DNA of 64,000 nucleotides from Episyrphus balteatus (GCF_945859705.1 NC_079136.1:84568867-84632866); one strand, 5' to 3'. Counted from the stretch's first letter, positions 24,601-36,763 are shown. Numbers and translations are program-made. Notes: generated by a model not told the origin, from the letters alone.

Positions 24601-24900
24601 CAAATTTTAAGACCTTGTTTCTGTCTACACAATATGTTTACCAGCGAACCCAGATTTTCATTACCATTGCTGCTTATCATTATGGTTTTATGATGACAAG
24701 AAAAATTAAAAAGGAAAAAAACAAAAAACTGGGCAAAAATAGGTTAGTTAAAAACAAACAGAAAAAGAAAAATATGAAAAAGTACACAAAAAAAAAAAAG
24801 AAAGAAATCACTGGAATACTCTCGTACAAACAAGAAAACAAGAAAAAAACAAATGCAATATAAAAAAAAATTGGAAGAAAAAAAGAGAAAAATTAATAAA
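21690..24900 (-). mobile_element. non-LTR retrotransposon (LINE) with intact endonuclease-RT ORF
   Basis: Minus-strand LINE. The 5' leader (24681-24900) is T-rich on the sense strand and holds no ORF1. The coding frame is 21867-24680. A roughly 150-base 3' region ends near 21700 in an AAATCAAATCAAATAAATAAA-like tail, i.e. a short A-rich microsatellite rather than pure poly(A). Target duplications could not be identified with confidence. The lack of ORF1 means either 5' truncation or an element type without one. Confidence 0.85.
21867..24680 (-). CDS. LINE ORF2: AP-type endonuclease plus reverse transcriptase, 937 aa
   Basis: An uninterrupted 937-residue frame. The N-terminal part is an apurinic-type endonuclease domain: LNAQS near residue 29, SETW near 56, GDMN near 160, and a late SYHD motif near 228. 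The C-terminal half is a reverse transcriptase. It has the fingers motif (IIPIPKS), RPIA, LDFSKAFDSV, RRGVPQGSILGPLLFSLFIND and the catalytic YADD at about residues 664-667 (genomic 22678-22689). It nicks target DNA and copies its own RNA there. The YADDVQLY box and microsatellite tail suggest the CR1/L2/Kiri group rather than Jockey proper, but this is inference. No stop or frameshift is seen, so the copy is young or still active. Confidence 0.93.
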   Translation of the reverse strand: MISSNGNENLGSLVNILCRQKQGLKICHLNAQSLTNKIDELRQIFVESEIDIICISETWFDPNLNDDYVSVCGFKLHRADRFDRRGGGAAIYIRNTIQSRVVLRSDEKSNSQFVFIEIQNEVDKYTIGSLYMPPNIACSQIVENVISEVSLRSKHLVLCGDMNINLLNNHASKTFKDAIISLNLSIANATTATHFQPNSSPSLLDLVLLSEPAHLKFYSQLSAPAFSYHDLIFATIDFQTKSNNAPQSFQYRDFRNVNLQSLFIEFDILNWSDIFETSDTNEQINILNRGVNFLFEKYVPEKTKVIKNSVCPWMSDNIKKAMNLRDISYRRWKRFACEDMLGDFKRARNRATVMIRQAKRLHYINQFNSIRSSKNFWKKIKDLGIGKKSSSNEGEFNVDEMNQKFANPIPFTQNIVETIVDNSSHDAFHFLEVDLYDVGNAIFSVKSKCIGLDNVHPDFIKILLPKILPFITYIFNSIISTNNFPYEWKRAKIIPIPKSSGKKVEYRPIAILPYISKVFEVIISNQIKRYIESLNLLNPLQSGFKKNHSCTTALLKVTEDIREASEENKVTLLTLLDFSKAFDSVESTILCNKLSCQFNFSSGATKLIFSYLKNRSQAVSYKYRLSEFLNLRRGVPQGSILGPLLFSLFINDLPSVLNYCSYHIYADDVQLYFHFRVGLIEDAIAKINEDLASVFKWSIKNQLLLNPSKTKCISISTQRFDCQDFPQLFLNGQVVEMVSKIRNLGVIFNNTLTWDDHINITVAKVYAVLRNLSNSRYFLPKEIKMKLVKSLILPVMTFGCEIIADLSFESFRKLNLAFNSVTRYVYNLGKYDHISRFSKQILGCSLRCFLQFRCLTLLIKIIKNGKPTYLFENLCFSQSSRSLTIRPRTYNCVTSRRQFFIYAVSTWNHLPLSLRNKIEQKQFLTLIFSYISLESSH

Positions 24901-24988
24901 GAGAAATATCAAAGTTAAGGTATGGAGTTATCAGTTATCACGATCATTTAATGTTGTACCGATTGCATTTCTCAGCCGATTGCATTTT

Positions 24989-26056
24989 AAGGCCAATTTA
25001 TTAAGCCTCCATTAAATTTTGAAATTTATCGCTTTAGTTAACGGCCTCGTTAAACTATTGTCGCCTTTAAGTTTACATCATTAAAAACTCATTTAATTCA
25101 CTCTTCTTTAGTTAAAGTCCTTACTTTTAATGAAAACTTTAAATTTAAAACTCTGTTAAAAATATCCTAGGGATTTTTTATTTTGTTTGAAAAATAATCT
25201 GTCAAAAGCTACAATTTTGTCAAATCAAATAGATTTGAATTGGAAGAAAAACCAAAAAACTATGACCCGTAAGTATTTTGCAGCTGAAAACGCCAGAAAA
25301 TGCAAGAGATTTACGATATACCAGTGGTAACCAAAGAATGCTACAACCTACAATTGAAACCATGAGAAGAAGAAGGAGTTTTAAGTGAAATTTTTAATTT
25401 TTTAGATCGGTGTCAAATAACAACTTAAATTTAAGTTTTATCGGCATTCATCTCGTGTCATTGGTTTAGAAGTAAGCTTTATATCTCTTCTTCTCATGGC
25501 TTCAATTGCAATGTTATGTATGTTGTGTATGTATTATGCAGCATCTCAAAAATAGTTTTGAAGTGGAGAATATACTCTAGTAGATCTAGTATTATCTGTG
25601 CAAAGTAGACAAGAAATGTATTAATTTCTTTGAATTTTGTTCTTTTTTATGGTACAAATGCATGTGTGTATACCTACACAAAATTCTAGTCTGGACTTTT
25701 TTCATAATTGTGATGTTTTTTTAATAATTCTTTAGCTCATTTGACATTTTTCAAATAAAATGATAATTCAAATAAAAAAAATAAATGAAATGACATTTGA
25801 CACTAATGGAAAGGGAATAAATAGAAATTCTGTTTAAAACCTTCATTTGCTCTAAAAATCGCTCTTAAAAGGTCGAATTTGGTGTTTTCACTAAAACGAC
25901 TTTTAAATTTAATGCTCAATTAGTTAATGATGCCAAACTTCAAAAAAATCCTTAAAAGAGACTGAATTAAACGAAATTGGTTTTTAATTTTAAAATTCCT
26001 TTTTTTAATGGCGATTTAAGTTTAATGGAGAGTCAATAAATTGGACCTTAGAGTCT
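24989..26056. mobile_element. old element with diverged inverted ends (TAAGGYCCAATTTATT)
   Basis: Left end TAAGGCCAATTTATTAAGCC with CTCCATTAAA is mirrored by TTTAATGGAGAGTCAATAAATTGGACCTTA on the right. The arms stay recognisably complementary for about 180 bases. The middle has no coding frame. No target duplication was certain. Probably an old MITE. Confidence 0.6.
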
Positions 26057-26504
26057 AAAACCATTTAAATTGATGTTTTTGTAATATTGTAAACCAATTT
26101 TGTTTTTTTTGACATGTCCTACAAAAATAAAAATTCAATCCTAAGTGGGCTTGAGGTCTTGTTAAAATATTTTTGCCTACGTTTTACTCCGACGTTTCGA
26201 CTGTGTAACTTGTGATAAAATATTTTTCAGTGTAAAAATTGTCTTTTAACGCTTTTTCTCAATTAACAATGGTAATTCCAACAAATTAGATCACTCTGTT
26301 TTTCGTTAGCCCACGCTTAGTTCAAAAATTATGAAAAAAAACTTTTTTCAAATTACCAACCTTTTAAAAATCAAAATTTGTTTTTTTTTTTTAAGTAAAA
26401 AAAAAATGTCCTTTCTACATTCTTTTTTCTCAATTAACCATGGTAATTCCAAGAAGGAATTCTAAGTCATATAAATAACATTTGAGGCACAATGCCCACA
26501 CCAG

Positions 26505-27044
26505 AGGTGCGTTCTTTTTCTAACAATAGTTAACTATTGTTAACTATCGTGAACTTTTGTCGTTCCTAAACTACAAAATAGTTACGATTTGTAACTATTT
26601 GACAGATGAACATCGTTCCTAAACTCGTTTTGAAGTGTCAAATAGTTACAAATCGTAACTATTTCCAACTCACCTCCATCATATGAGTTGAACATTCATG
26701 AGATTGTTGATGTGTCAAAGTGTATGTTTTGTTTACAAAACAAACTCAAAGATTTTTTTCTTTTGGAAATAAGCGGAAAAAATGAAAATAAAAAGAGAGT
26801 TTTGTAATTTTTTGATGAAAGATAATTTATTGTGAATAAAAAACATTTTTTTTTTGTTATAATAATGGAAATAAAAGTATTCTCAAAAGAAATTTAGCTG
26901 GTGGTTTGACAGTCTAACAATCTCTAACAATAAATCGTTCCTAAATTATTTGTAAAAAATCCAACGATTTCTAACAATGGCACTTCAACAATAATATTTG
27001 ACATAACAACGATCGTTGACTATTGTTAGAAAAAGAACGCACCT
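26505..27044. mobile_element. MITE with AGGTGCGTTCTTTTTCTAAC ends, 540 bp
   Basis: AGGTGCGTTCTTTTTCTAAC (26505) and GTTAGAAAAAGAACGCACCT (to 27044) are exact inverted repeats. Both continue into AACAATAGTTAAC-type words. A 3-bp CAG flanks each side (26502-26504 and 27045-27047), which would suit a 3-bp target duplication as in the PIF/Harbinger group, but 3 bp could be chance. No coding frame. Confidence 0.85.
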
Positions 27045-27047
27045 CAG

Positions 27048-30000
27048 TGGATTTACTTTTTCTTAATTATAAATTAAAAAAGGTCACTGTGGTGTATGTG
27101 TACTATTTTTTTTAGTGTGGTGAATAAAAACTAATGCTTCTATAATTTTTAGAATTAACCGTTGGATAATAAAAGTTGGGCTATCCTGGGCTAACCTTGG
27201 GTAAACAAACCACGGTTCACCACCACACCACAGGACACAAAATCACAATTTTTTCGGTTTCTGATATGAAAAAAAAACTTTTTTGTTGTGTCTTTTGAAA
27301 AAATAGTGGAATAAAGAAAATGAAAGTTAGACTATCATGGACAAACGTTGACCAAACGAATCACAGTGCCAACAATTTTAACACTGAATAGAAAAAAATA
27401 TTTCTTGTGATTTTTGAGGTGAAAAAAAATAATTCCGTTATAATTTTAGAACTAATGGTGGGCTAGCGTAAAAAAATCTTGGGCTATCCTGGAATTAGCA
27501 CTTGGGGGATGCCAACTTCACAAAGCCGCATTGCTCTCAATAAGAAAAAGAATATACAAATTTTTTAAATAATCTAAAGCACGGCATCCCAAACTTTTCA
27601 AGAATCATAAATTTTTTCAGTAACCAAGTTTTGTGCATTAGTGCATTTGGTTCAATATTTTTGGGGTTAGGTATTTGTATAAAAAAAGATTTTTCAACGC
27701 TGAATCTAAGGTGACCCTATATTTCGTATTATGAGCTATGAGGCTATGAACCTTTTATCCCTTAATGCAATAATATACCCTATAATTTCTTTATGCATAA
27801 CATTCAAGGAGAACTGTTATGATGAAACCTCTCCTCTTTCAATTCGTTGCTAAATACTACTCAACTCCAAAATTAAAAATTATGTTTGCCAAGCTCGCAT
27901 CCTCAAAATTTTCTTTAATTTTAAAGTTCATGATGTTTTGTTTTGTTTTGTTTGGTTTCTTTTTTCAAAATTTGCACTATAATTAGGTTTATGGAGGGAG
28001 AATCCCTTCTATATTTCTTCTCCTTTAAAAATGCAAAGCAAGCGGAAAACCCACAAAGCTTTCCCATCAAAATTGTCAGTAATACGGAAGTCAAACACGA
28101 AGTCTTTTTCAATATTTGATGTTGCGGCTGCCATTTTAAGTGAAGTGGTGTAGAAATTTTCCCGAAGGCACAACCCGCCCTATCCTTTCCATATTCTCTC
28201 TCGTAAATGGGGTTATGCAAATGTCTTATATATAAAATAGAAGGAAGCGGCTTTTTCTTGCCACGTCACTAATAGAGATATTTTATACTTTGCAAATGTT
28301 CTTGTACGATATAACAGTGCAGTGTATAGAACTTTTTTCAAAAAAAAAAAAACTTATGTCTTCCGTCTACTCGGAAAGAGACTAGTAGAAAAGGACAGAT
28401 GAAAATGTGGCAGAAGTTTTGCGAGGGTGGAAGAATAATTCTTCAGAACTATATGGAAGGCATACAGCAGATTTGTCTTTCAAGACTCTTGTCACTGATA
28501 TTTGGGAGAAGTAATTTGCTAAAATTTGACATTTTTTGTACAGCAATAATCTAAAAACTGCTGTTCTTACAGAGACGGGTTTAAGCTCAATATGTTTGAA
28601 ATTCTACTTCGTAAAAGATCGGCATACATAACTTTTATCAAAAGATTTGTCTTTTATAATAGCTAACATCATTTTTCAATGCGGTGCCACACCGGCACAC
28701 AAGATTATTTTTGGCGCATGCCGCAGCCATTTGATTCTACAGGATATGCATATAAGTAAGATGACGCTGCGGCAATCTAGCGATAAAAAATGTTACCACT
28801 CGTGTGGTGACGCTGCCGCAAAAAAAACTCTCCGGTTCCCAAAACACCGCGGCGTCACCGCAAGGTTACATTTACCAGTAGATTGACGCAGCGCCTCCGC
28901 AATTGAGTATTATTTCTGTAAAATGATATGACGGCGTCATGCGTCAAAAAAAACGCATGTACCTATAGCTTGACAGATAAATATGTGCAACTGATTTTTG
29001 TTCACAGCACTGTAACTAAAATGAAGCTATCAAGCTTAAAGAACTTTATTTCAATCAGGCCATAAGGAGGATATGTGTATATCAATGAGTGTCCTTTTAG
29101 ATGAAGTCTGGCTCGTGGGTGTATCAAAAGGATAAATAATAGAATACAAACACATACTAACACACGCACATACACACTTATGTGCACTCATATGTTTCTC
29201 TTTATTTTCCATTCCAAGGATTTTTCCTTTGTTTTTTATACAAGTTGATACAAGTATCTTATATAGTATATTAAACGCAAGAACTCGCCACTCCTTGAGA
29301 TAAAAACCAAAGTCAAGTGTTGTGATTAATGATAATGATTTAAGAATGGAAATCACACACTCATTGCGGACTTGAGATTCTCGAATGAGTGATGTACATT
29401 TGGCTCTATGCAAATTTATTTCACATTATAGAAAAAAAAAATAAATGGCTTATAGGATTGGGTTTCGGTTTTAAAGGAGTTTCTGCGAATTTGATTAACC
29501 AACAAAAAAAAAACATTATTGGCTTCGCATAATGTTGCGTGTGTCTTTTTTTGTAAATTGTATTTCAAACTAAGAGACATTTTATATCTGATGACAAGTA
29601 AAAAGAAAGGGTATTTGTGTTAAGAAATATATAAATCTTTAAATTATCATATAAAAAGTATTTTAAGAAAATTAAATGGTTCAAACTTTCGCTTGAAGTG
29701 AAATGATAAATTGTTAAAAAAAAAAAGATATTAATGTGTCACGTATGTAATTTTGTGTTTAATGCAATGGATTTGAATAAAGCTCGGCAAAAAAAAAAAA
29801 AATCATACGAGATAGGAAAGTTTATCTTACGTTTACGCGAAGGGTATACATTTTCTAAAAACAAATGGCTTATACCTACATAGATAGTATAGTCAAACTA
29901 AAGAAAATTTGGGGGCTACGGTTACTCACAACAAAAATTAATATTTAGTACTCACCCCCCGCGTTTGAAGATTTCCCATACAAAATACATGTAGTTTGAG

Positions 30001-30245
30001 TGTACATCAACGAGCTAAAAAGCAAATTACTAAGGATTAAATGATCTAAAAAAGTATCTATTGTGACGTTAGTGAAACTTGAACCAGTGAGATAGGACAG
30101 GTCACGAAAGCCATATTTTCATGATTTTTAAGTTATTGGATAGATTTTTATCGCGGGCCTTGACATGGGGACAGAATCAAGAAATTTCTTAACGAAAAAA
30201 CCTGACGCCACCCACTTGGGTGGTTCGCTTAACGTGTATGTATAT
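27048..30245. other. intergenic DNA, no gene seen
   Basis: AT-rich, with a CpG-rich patch at about 28680-28960. Open frames at 27921-28220, 28647-28886 and 29002-29413 show no domain I can name. Confidence 0.5.
28680..28960. repeat. CpG-rich patch with repeated GACGCTGC(C/G)GC words
   Basis: GATGACGCTGCGGC, GGTGACGCTGCCGC, the complementary GCGGCGTCACCGC, and TTGACGCAGCGCC occur within 280 bases, together with a CACTCGTGTGGTG palindrome. This contrasts with the AT-rich surroundings and may be the body of an unrecognised MITE. Confidence 0.45.
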
Positions 30246-30624
30246 TAGGGTGTCCGTTATTTCCCAAAGTGATGTTTTCGGGGGTGACACCCCCCAGAAT
30301 TATCAAACATTTAAAAAAAAACATGATTTAACTCGAGAGAAAAAAAATTTTATGTATGAGTTAAAAATTTCCCATACAAATTTGTATGGGGAAAGTATGA
30401 ACCTAGAGGCACGGGTTAATGACCTTCAAAAATTTTTTTTTCCTAAATTCCTCTTAAAATAAATTTTACTTTTTCCGTGGGCCCACGGAAAAAGTAAAAT
30501 TTATTTTACTAAAAAAGGTCACAAAAGGAGGAATTAATTAAATTCCCCTTATTTAGGTCCTAAACTTTCGATCTGGGGGGTGTCTCCTCCGAAAACATCA
30601 CTTTGGGAAATAACGGACACCGTA
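30246..30624. mobile_element. TA-flanked palindromic MITE with GGTGTCCGTTATTTCCCAAA ends
   Basis: GGTGTCCGTTATTTCCCAAA near 30249 and TTTGGGAAATAACGGACACC (to 30621) are inverted repeats. They continue inward through GTGATGTTTTCGG and a GGGGGGTGTC stretch. TA lies at both outer edges (30246-30247 and 30623-30624), as expected for Tc1/mariner-type targets. The centre is a spacerless palindrome of 54 bases (30455-30508) around CCGTGGGCCCACGG. No coding capacity. Confidence 0.85.
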
Positions 30625-30724
30625 ATGTATATGGTACTGTATACTGTACGAAGCTTGCACTGATCGAGACGCCCCACACTGGGGCCTACTATATGGGAGG
30701 GATATATATTAGGCCCCAGTGTGC

Positions 30725-31370
30725 GCCCGCCAGCCACCAGTTTTAATTTTGACATGGTTGTCTTTAAAAAATTGTAATTTATTTTACAGGTGTCGAAAAG
30801 ATATGGTTGAAGCAAATTTTGAAAAGTAAAATGATTAGCTTCTCAACGATATAAAATTTATTATAAGATGTCAAATAAAAAAATTCACCAAATAGAAATG
30901 GAAGAAAAAAAGAAAGATCGTTTTTTTTATTTTTTTGATAAAAATTGATTGCATTAAAAAAATTTCAGCATGATTGAAGTAAATACTGAAAGCTAAAATA
31001 ATAAGCTTTCAAAAATATTGACAAAATGATGTGTAAGGAAAAAAAAATTTTTTTTTTGCTCATTTTCATGAAAAATGTTTGATTTCAAGAAATCGTTTTG
31101 TAGTGCTTACATAACATAAAGGCTCTTTTGGCTAAATTCTTTGGAAGAAATATATGTTCATAAAAGGCTTATTGAATGTATACTTTGTTTGTATACTTTT
31201 GCATACAAAATTGACATAATGAGAAATGCTAATTTTTTATTTAATTAAGTTTAATTAATTTTTGAGCTTTCTTATAATAATATGTATTGAGCTTCAAAAA
31301 TTATAAATTAACGTTATCACGTTAAATTATCGTCCGTTAACCGATTTTACAGACAACAACTTTTTTTTTT
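30725..31370. repeat. dispersed AT-rich repeat, copy 2 (see 6780-7461)
   Basis: Same motif order as copy 1, ending in GTTATCACGTTAAATTATCG and TTACAGACAAC. It is preceded by a hairpin of CACACTGGGGCCTA (about 30677) and TAGGCCCCAGTGTG (about 30710). Unlike copy 1, it is not followed by the 294-bp tandem array. Confidence 0.6.
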
Positions 31371-31609
31371 TCTTTGACAATTTTAGTAACTTGAATTAAT
31401 ATAAAAAAAAAAAACTTTAGGTAATTAATTTCAAAGGAAAAATAAGTGGATAAAAAATGCAATGCAATAGCCCAACAGCGGCAGTTCTCGAGTACTACAA
31501 TTTTTTTGTTTTTTGTTCGGTCTTGTTGGTCTTATTTCGATGATATTTTAATTAATTAATTAATGACGGGAGACCTAAATTAAGGCCTATTTACTTGGGT
31601 TGTAACTTG

Positions 31610-31930
31610 TAAGAAATCATTTTTTTAATGCATTTGTTTTCCATTACAAATTAAAAAAAAATATTTATTGCAAAAAAAACGTTTGCATTAAAAAAAATTA
31701 TTTTATTGGAAATGAAAAAAAATGCATTAAAAAAATGGATTACTACTGAAAAATATTAGCAATAAAAAAATGTATTGTAATTAAAAAAAATTTGCATTAA
31801 GAAATTCGACGAATATTAAAAAAAATATTTTGCTTTGATTTTTTTTTTTTTTTTCAATGCAGAAAATTTTTTATTTGCAATACATTTTTTTAATGCAAAT
31901 TTAACATTATAATTTCAATACTTCAATACC
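31610..31930. repeat. GCATTAAAAAAA / TTTATTGCAA repeat cluster, copy 1
   Basis: Many short words GCATTAAAAAAAAT and TATTTATTGCAA, with complementary TTTTTTAATGC words at the right, forming an AT-rich foldback. Related clusters occur near 36380-36540 and 59455-60125. Confidence 0.6.
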
Positions 31931-34470
31931 TACTTGAATTAATAAAAATATTTTTAAAAAATACTTGACTGGCGCCCAACAACGTATACCTCTATACTTG
32001 TGTGCCTAAATTTATTATATGCAAATGCATTCATAAATAAATAATTATGTTTAGTATGTTTCAAAATTGTCCTTTAATATTTAATTTAAACTAATTTCCC
32101 TCATACACACAAAATGTCTTCCTAAACTAAACATAGAGTTTCATTTGTCAAAAATATTTAATTCGTTTCCTTAATTGTTGCTCCCACACAACTGTTTCAA
32201 AAGACCAGAACCATCATCTGTGATAAAAAAAAAACCACAAACCCACATCCTTTTAGCACACGAAATTATCTCACCAGATAATTCTTCCACTAGAAAAGCA
32301 CTTTAATAATTTCCGGAAAACGGAAGAGCTAGGTAAAACTGTCCAATGACGCACGGCGAGTTCTAGGAGGTAACCTACTTGTTTGTTATTCTAATTGATT
32401 TCCAACTCATTAAGCATAATTTAAACTTTTGGCTTGAGTGGAAACGAAGAGGTATACTTGAATTCACTAGTATGCCAGAACCGTGACCCTCTAAAATTAA
32501 GGATTTAATTTTTGTTTTCATTTTGTGTCGAGATTTTTCTGTGGTCCAGTGTAAGGTTAGCAAAACGATTCCTGTAAGTTTTATGTGAGAGAACTTTGGA
32601 AAGGATGAGATTTATTGGAAATTTGCAACAGTTAATTGAACTTCTGAATTCTTATAAAAACTTTTTTTTTCTGAATTAAAAAACCCTTTTTTTAATTTTT
32701 GTTGAAAAATTTTAAATTAAAACAAAACTTAAAAAACGCATTACATAGTGATATTATTATTTACTGGCTAAATTCTCATAAACGGAAATACTTGTGACAA
32801 ATAAAAAAACTTTGCAGTTCTCGGTGTGAATTTCAACAATTCTTTTCCTCAAATATAATTAAATCGGTCTGATTCTCGGGAGACAAACGTTCTGGTATAA
32901 TCTGATTATGTATTTCTTAAGTAATCTCTCGCTTTAAATTAAATTGAAGTGCTCATTGTCAACGACATCGCAAAAACAATAAATAAATTGCTTACATAAG
33001 TTATTGCACTTGTCCACTTGCCGGCCGCCGGCCGGTTTGCATATGAACCAAGAAGGGTGGAGGTCAGGATCTTGTAGCGCATTTGCCTTGCACGTTGCAC
33101 CTGACACTTACGAATCTCTTTGCTTCTCTCAACATGCATATAATAACTACAACACAGTTTAGTGTTGATAGACTTATTGTAGTGTGACCATATTATAAGT
33201 GAATGTGAAATTGTGTCCCGCAATTCTGTATGCCTATATCTCAAACTACAGTCCAAATAAGTGAAACGATGTGATTCAAACTTGCTATGTAATTGTTTTT
33301 ATTTATTCCCTAGAGAGGAAATTGCTATTTTTTTAAGACTAAAATTAATGGTACAACGAATACAGAAAAGGTTATTTTTATCAAAAAACGGCTACAACGA
33401 TTTCGATTAAAGTGTTTGTGTGTAATCTCGCCAATATGGTCGTACTTTTAAAATAAAATCATTTTTTTAAATGTTATTTAACGGTACTTCACCGTTTTCT
33501 TTATTTTTTAATTATTTGTAATCAACGCAATCGATTTCAACAGAAATGTTTGTAAAGAAGCGTTTTAGTGAAAAAAAAATATCACATTTTTTAATATTGA
33601 ATGAAAAAACATACAAAAATGTCGTTTAGAAAGATGTTCTTTTAGTTTTAAAAACAAGTTACATATGTTTTTTTTTTTTCATTTTTATAATTTTTTGTTT
33701 GTCAAGCTAAATTAAAATTCTTTTTCGTATTGTATGTTCTGTGGGAAAAACTACGTTATTTTTACGTCAGACCGTGTAATCCTCTTGCAAGAATTTGAAG
33801 TATAGAACGAATTAAGTTTTTTAGATTAACTATGAGAAAGGTGTCAGCCAATTTTTCAGTGCGGGAAGTCATTCTGCACATTTAGAAAATGAGCATTTTA
33901 TAAAATGGTGATAATCCACAAGGATAATGCAATGCAGTTTTTTGTGAAATTTCCAAAAACACCCACTTTATTTTGCTCCCTAACGATAATTAATTATTGT
34001 GTTTTTTTTTTTATTCTGTTTTTAATTCTTAATTTTGAAAACTTAATTTTGGAAACAATAGGTTCCAGTTGCATTCCCATAAGTTTCTATATCTGCAAAG
34101 TTGGTGAATCGCGGTGAGATAGTGTGACCGGTTCAGATAGCTTAAATTTAACTTGTCAGAAATATATAAAGTTTTTCTTGTTCAAAATAAGTTAAAAATA
34201 TATAAAAACTCACGGGAATGTTAGTGGAACGTTGTGTCAAAATTTGAAAACGTAGGTAAATAGCCAAACATGTTGACTTCAATTTAAGATTTATTGAAGG
34301 ATAGATAAGAAATATATTGAGAAGATTTTATTAAGAAGAATTAAAAGAACAATCTTAGACTCAATTCACTATCCATTAAATTGATAGCCACCATTAAAAT
34401 TGAGAAATCTGACAAATTTAAAAATTTTTCTTTTTAAATGGCGTCTTTAAATTTAATGAATTTAATTAAA
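31931..34470. other. intergenic DNA, no gene seen
   Basis: AT-rich. A fragment at about 33280-33560 resembles the interior of the GTCT-microsatellite element (ACGGCTACAACGATTTCGAT block). No gene or RNA feature recognised. Confidence 0.5.
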
Positions 34471-35434
34471 ATAAATTGCACGACTGGGGTCGCACGTACT
34501 TGCTCTTATGGTAAAAGTTACTCTAATGTTAAAGTTTAAAATTTGATATTTTCACGGAATTTCGTTAGTGGTGCAAAAAAAATAAAATCTGTTTTTATAA
34601 ATAATTAAATGCCGTTTTAAATGATCTTTTACAAAAAAATAAGTATGCCATTTTATTTCTAGTATAAAAAGGAATTTTCAGAAAAAAATTTTCGAAAATC
34701 GTTAGAGCCGTTTTTTAAAAAAATAATTTTTTATATATAAAAATTTTCTAACATTTTTCAAAAAAAAAGTTGATATGCAATTTTGAATAAATAATTAATT
34801 TACACATAAAAACAAAATTTCAAAATTTTTCACCAACTCGTTTCCAAAAAATTGATTTTTCAAAAAAAAATTTTGAAATATTTTTTAAAAATCCAAAACT
34901 GTGTTTTTTGAAAAATTTAAAATTTTTTTAAATAATGATTGTTTAAATGTTTCTGTATTAAAAATTTGGTCGAAATCTGTTTTGTCGTTTTTGAGAAATT
35001 CATAAATCCAAAAAACCGTTCTATGGCAGGTATCGTTAATAACGGTACAAAAAATATTTTTTTTATTATCAAAGGAGGCTCTTATCTGTAACAGTAAGCA
35101 GAAAAATTTTAATCAAAATCGTTAGAGCCGTTTTTGAAATAAATCAACTTTTCTGTTTCCGTTATATGACAGGTACCGTTAGTTTTCGTCCTAAAAAAAA
35201 AACTTCAATTTCTCCTCTAGGGAATCACCCAAAACTGTTAACTACCAAGTTTGAAGAAAATCGCTTCAGTAGTTTAGGCTGTAGCTCAAGGTTCCTACAG
35301 ACAGACAGACAGAATTGCCGGACCCACTTTTTTGGCATTCTCCATCATCGTAATGTCATGTAAAATTGTTATCTCGAGTTCGATTTTTTTTACGAATCCT
35401 AAACTTGCCCTATAGTACTTATATCGCAAGTAAA
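34471..35434 (-). repeat. dispersed GTCT-microsatellite element, copy 2 (reversed)
   Basis: It opens with TTGCACGACTGGGGTCGCAC and TACTTGCTCTTATGG, and closes with AAACTTGCCCTATAGTACTT and TATCGCAAGT. The microsatellite is reduced to three CAGA units near 35300. The blocks CCGGACCCACTTTTTTGGCA and CATCATCGTAATGTCATG match copy 1 in reverse. Confidence 0.8.
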
Positions 35435-36763
35435 AAATAACTTCGTGCTAAGACATGTAATGTAGCCTCAAAAACGGCTAAAAAGCGGCATTTTCCATTT
35501 TCAAACGGGGTCTCAAAATTCTTTAGAATAGTATAATTGAAAATTGATAGAGCTGTTGTGTAACGACATAATAGAGCCTAATATATTTAATTTTTTTTTA
35601 TTTGAAAATATTCTTAATGTCAGTGATGTCAGAATTTGTAATACATGTTCACAATTTTCTGTTTATTTTGAAAAAATTTCACCAAATTTTCATTAAAAAA
35701 AATTGTAATTGAAAATTCATCCACCGATAATATCTACAGCATGAAAGAAAGGTTTTTCCCAATATCTCCTTTCAAGAACAAAATGTTATATCGTTACAGT
35801 AGAAAATTGACCAATTTAATTAAAAAGCGATATTTTTTGACGATATGTTGCAGAAAAAATAAAATGCACAACTATGTCGCACGTACTTGCTCTTATGGTA
35901 AAAGTAATTTAAAAGCTTTTTATAAAATAACTTAAGTATAATTTTACATTAAATGGAATTTCATAAGAAGTGTTAACAAAATATGTATTACAATTTTTTT
36001 TTATTACTCAAAAAACTGAGAGACTGAGACCCTTTTTTTCAAAACATAATTTGACATACAAATTTCCTAAAATAAAAAAAAAAATGTTGTTTAAGAAAAC
36101 TCGAAAATTTTCCACAAGCTGCTAGTCCAATCGGGTGTTGAAGTTTTTCAAGTTAACTTAACATAAAGTGAAATAGGACCAATAAAGGAGTCTGATGATC
36201 GGTTTGCTGCCCCTTAAATTGATGTCAAAACTCCATCTTATGAATTTCAATTTTTTCATTATAAAAAAATACTGCAAATAAGTTGCATAAGTTGAAGAAG
36301 GCATATTTGTAAGAAAGTCGACCAATAATATTTTGCAAAAAATGTTTCATGCACACATTTTACATAGATTTTTTTGATGCAATATATTTTTTATTTAATG
36401 CAATTATTTGTTTGCTATATAAAATTACGAAAAATGTTCGATTTGCATTAAAAAAAATTATTTTAAAAAATAATATTTATATGCAAAATAAAATTAAAGT
36501 TGCAACAAATATATATATTTTTTTTTTAAGTTTATAATGCTTTTTTTTTTTGCTTTATAATTTTACAACCCTGGTCCTGTTTTAAGACACATCTCACAAA
36601 CTTCTCATTGATATCAATCTCAGATTTCATTAAGTGGAGACTGTAGAGTATGTCAAAGTTAATACTTTTCACATATTAAATATTTTTAATAACCCATTCC
36701 ACACAAACACAATATACAACAATTGGTCACACTAACTATGGTGAAAATAAAGCATTGATTTGA
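35435..36763. other. intergenic DNA, repeat fragments only
   Basis: A partial terminus of the GTCT element family (ACTATGTCGCACGTACTTGC at about 35872) and a GCATTAAAAAAA cluster (36380-36540). No gene seen. Confidence 0.5.

Noticed and set aside
24597..24863. Lysine-rich plus-strand frame upstream of the LINE ORF
   Set aside because: It is an A-rich low-complexity stretch, antisense to the LINE leader.
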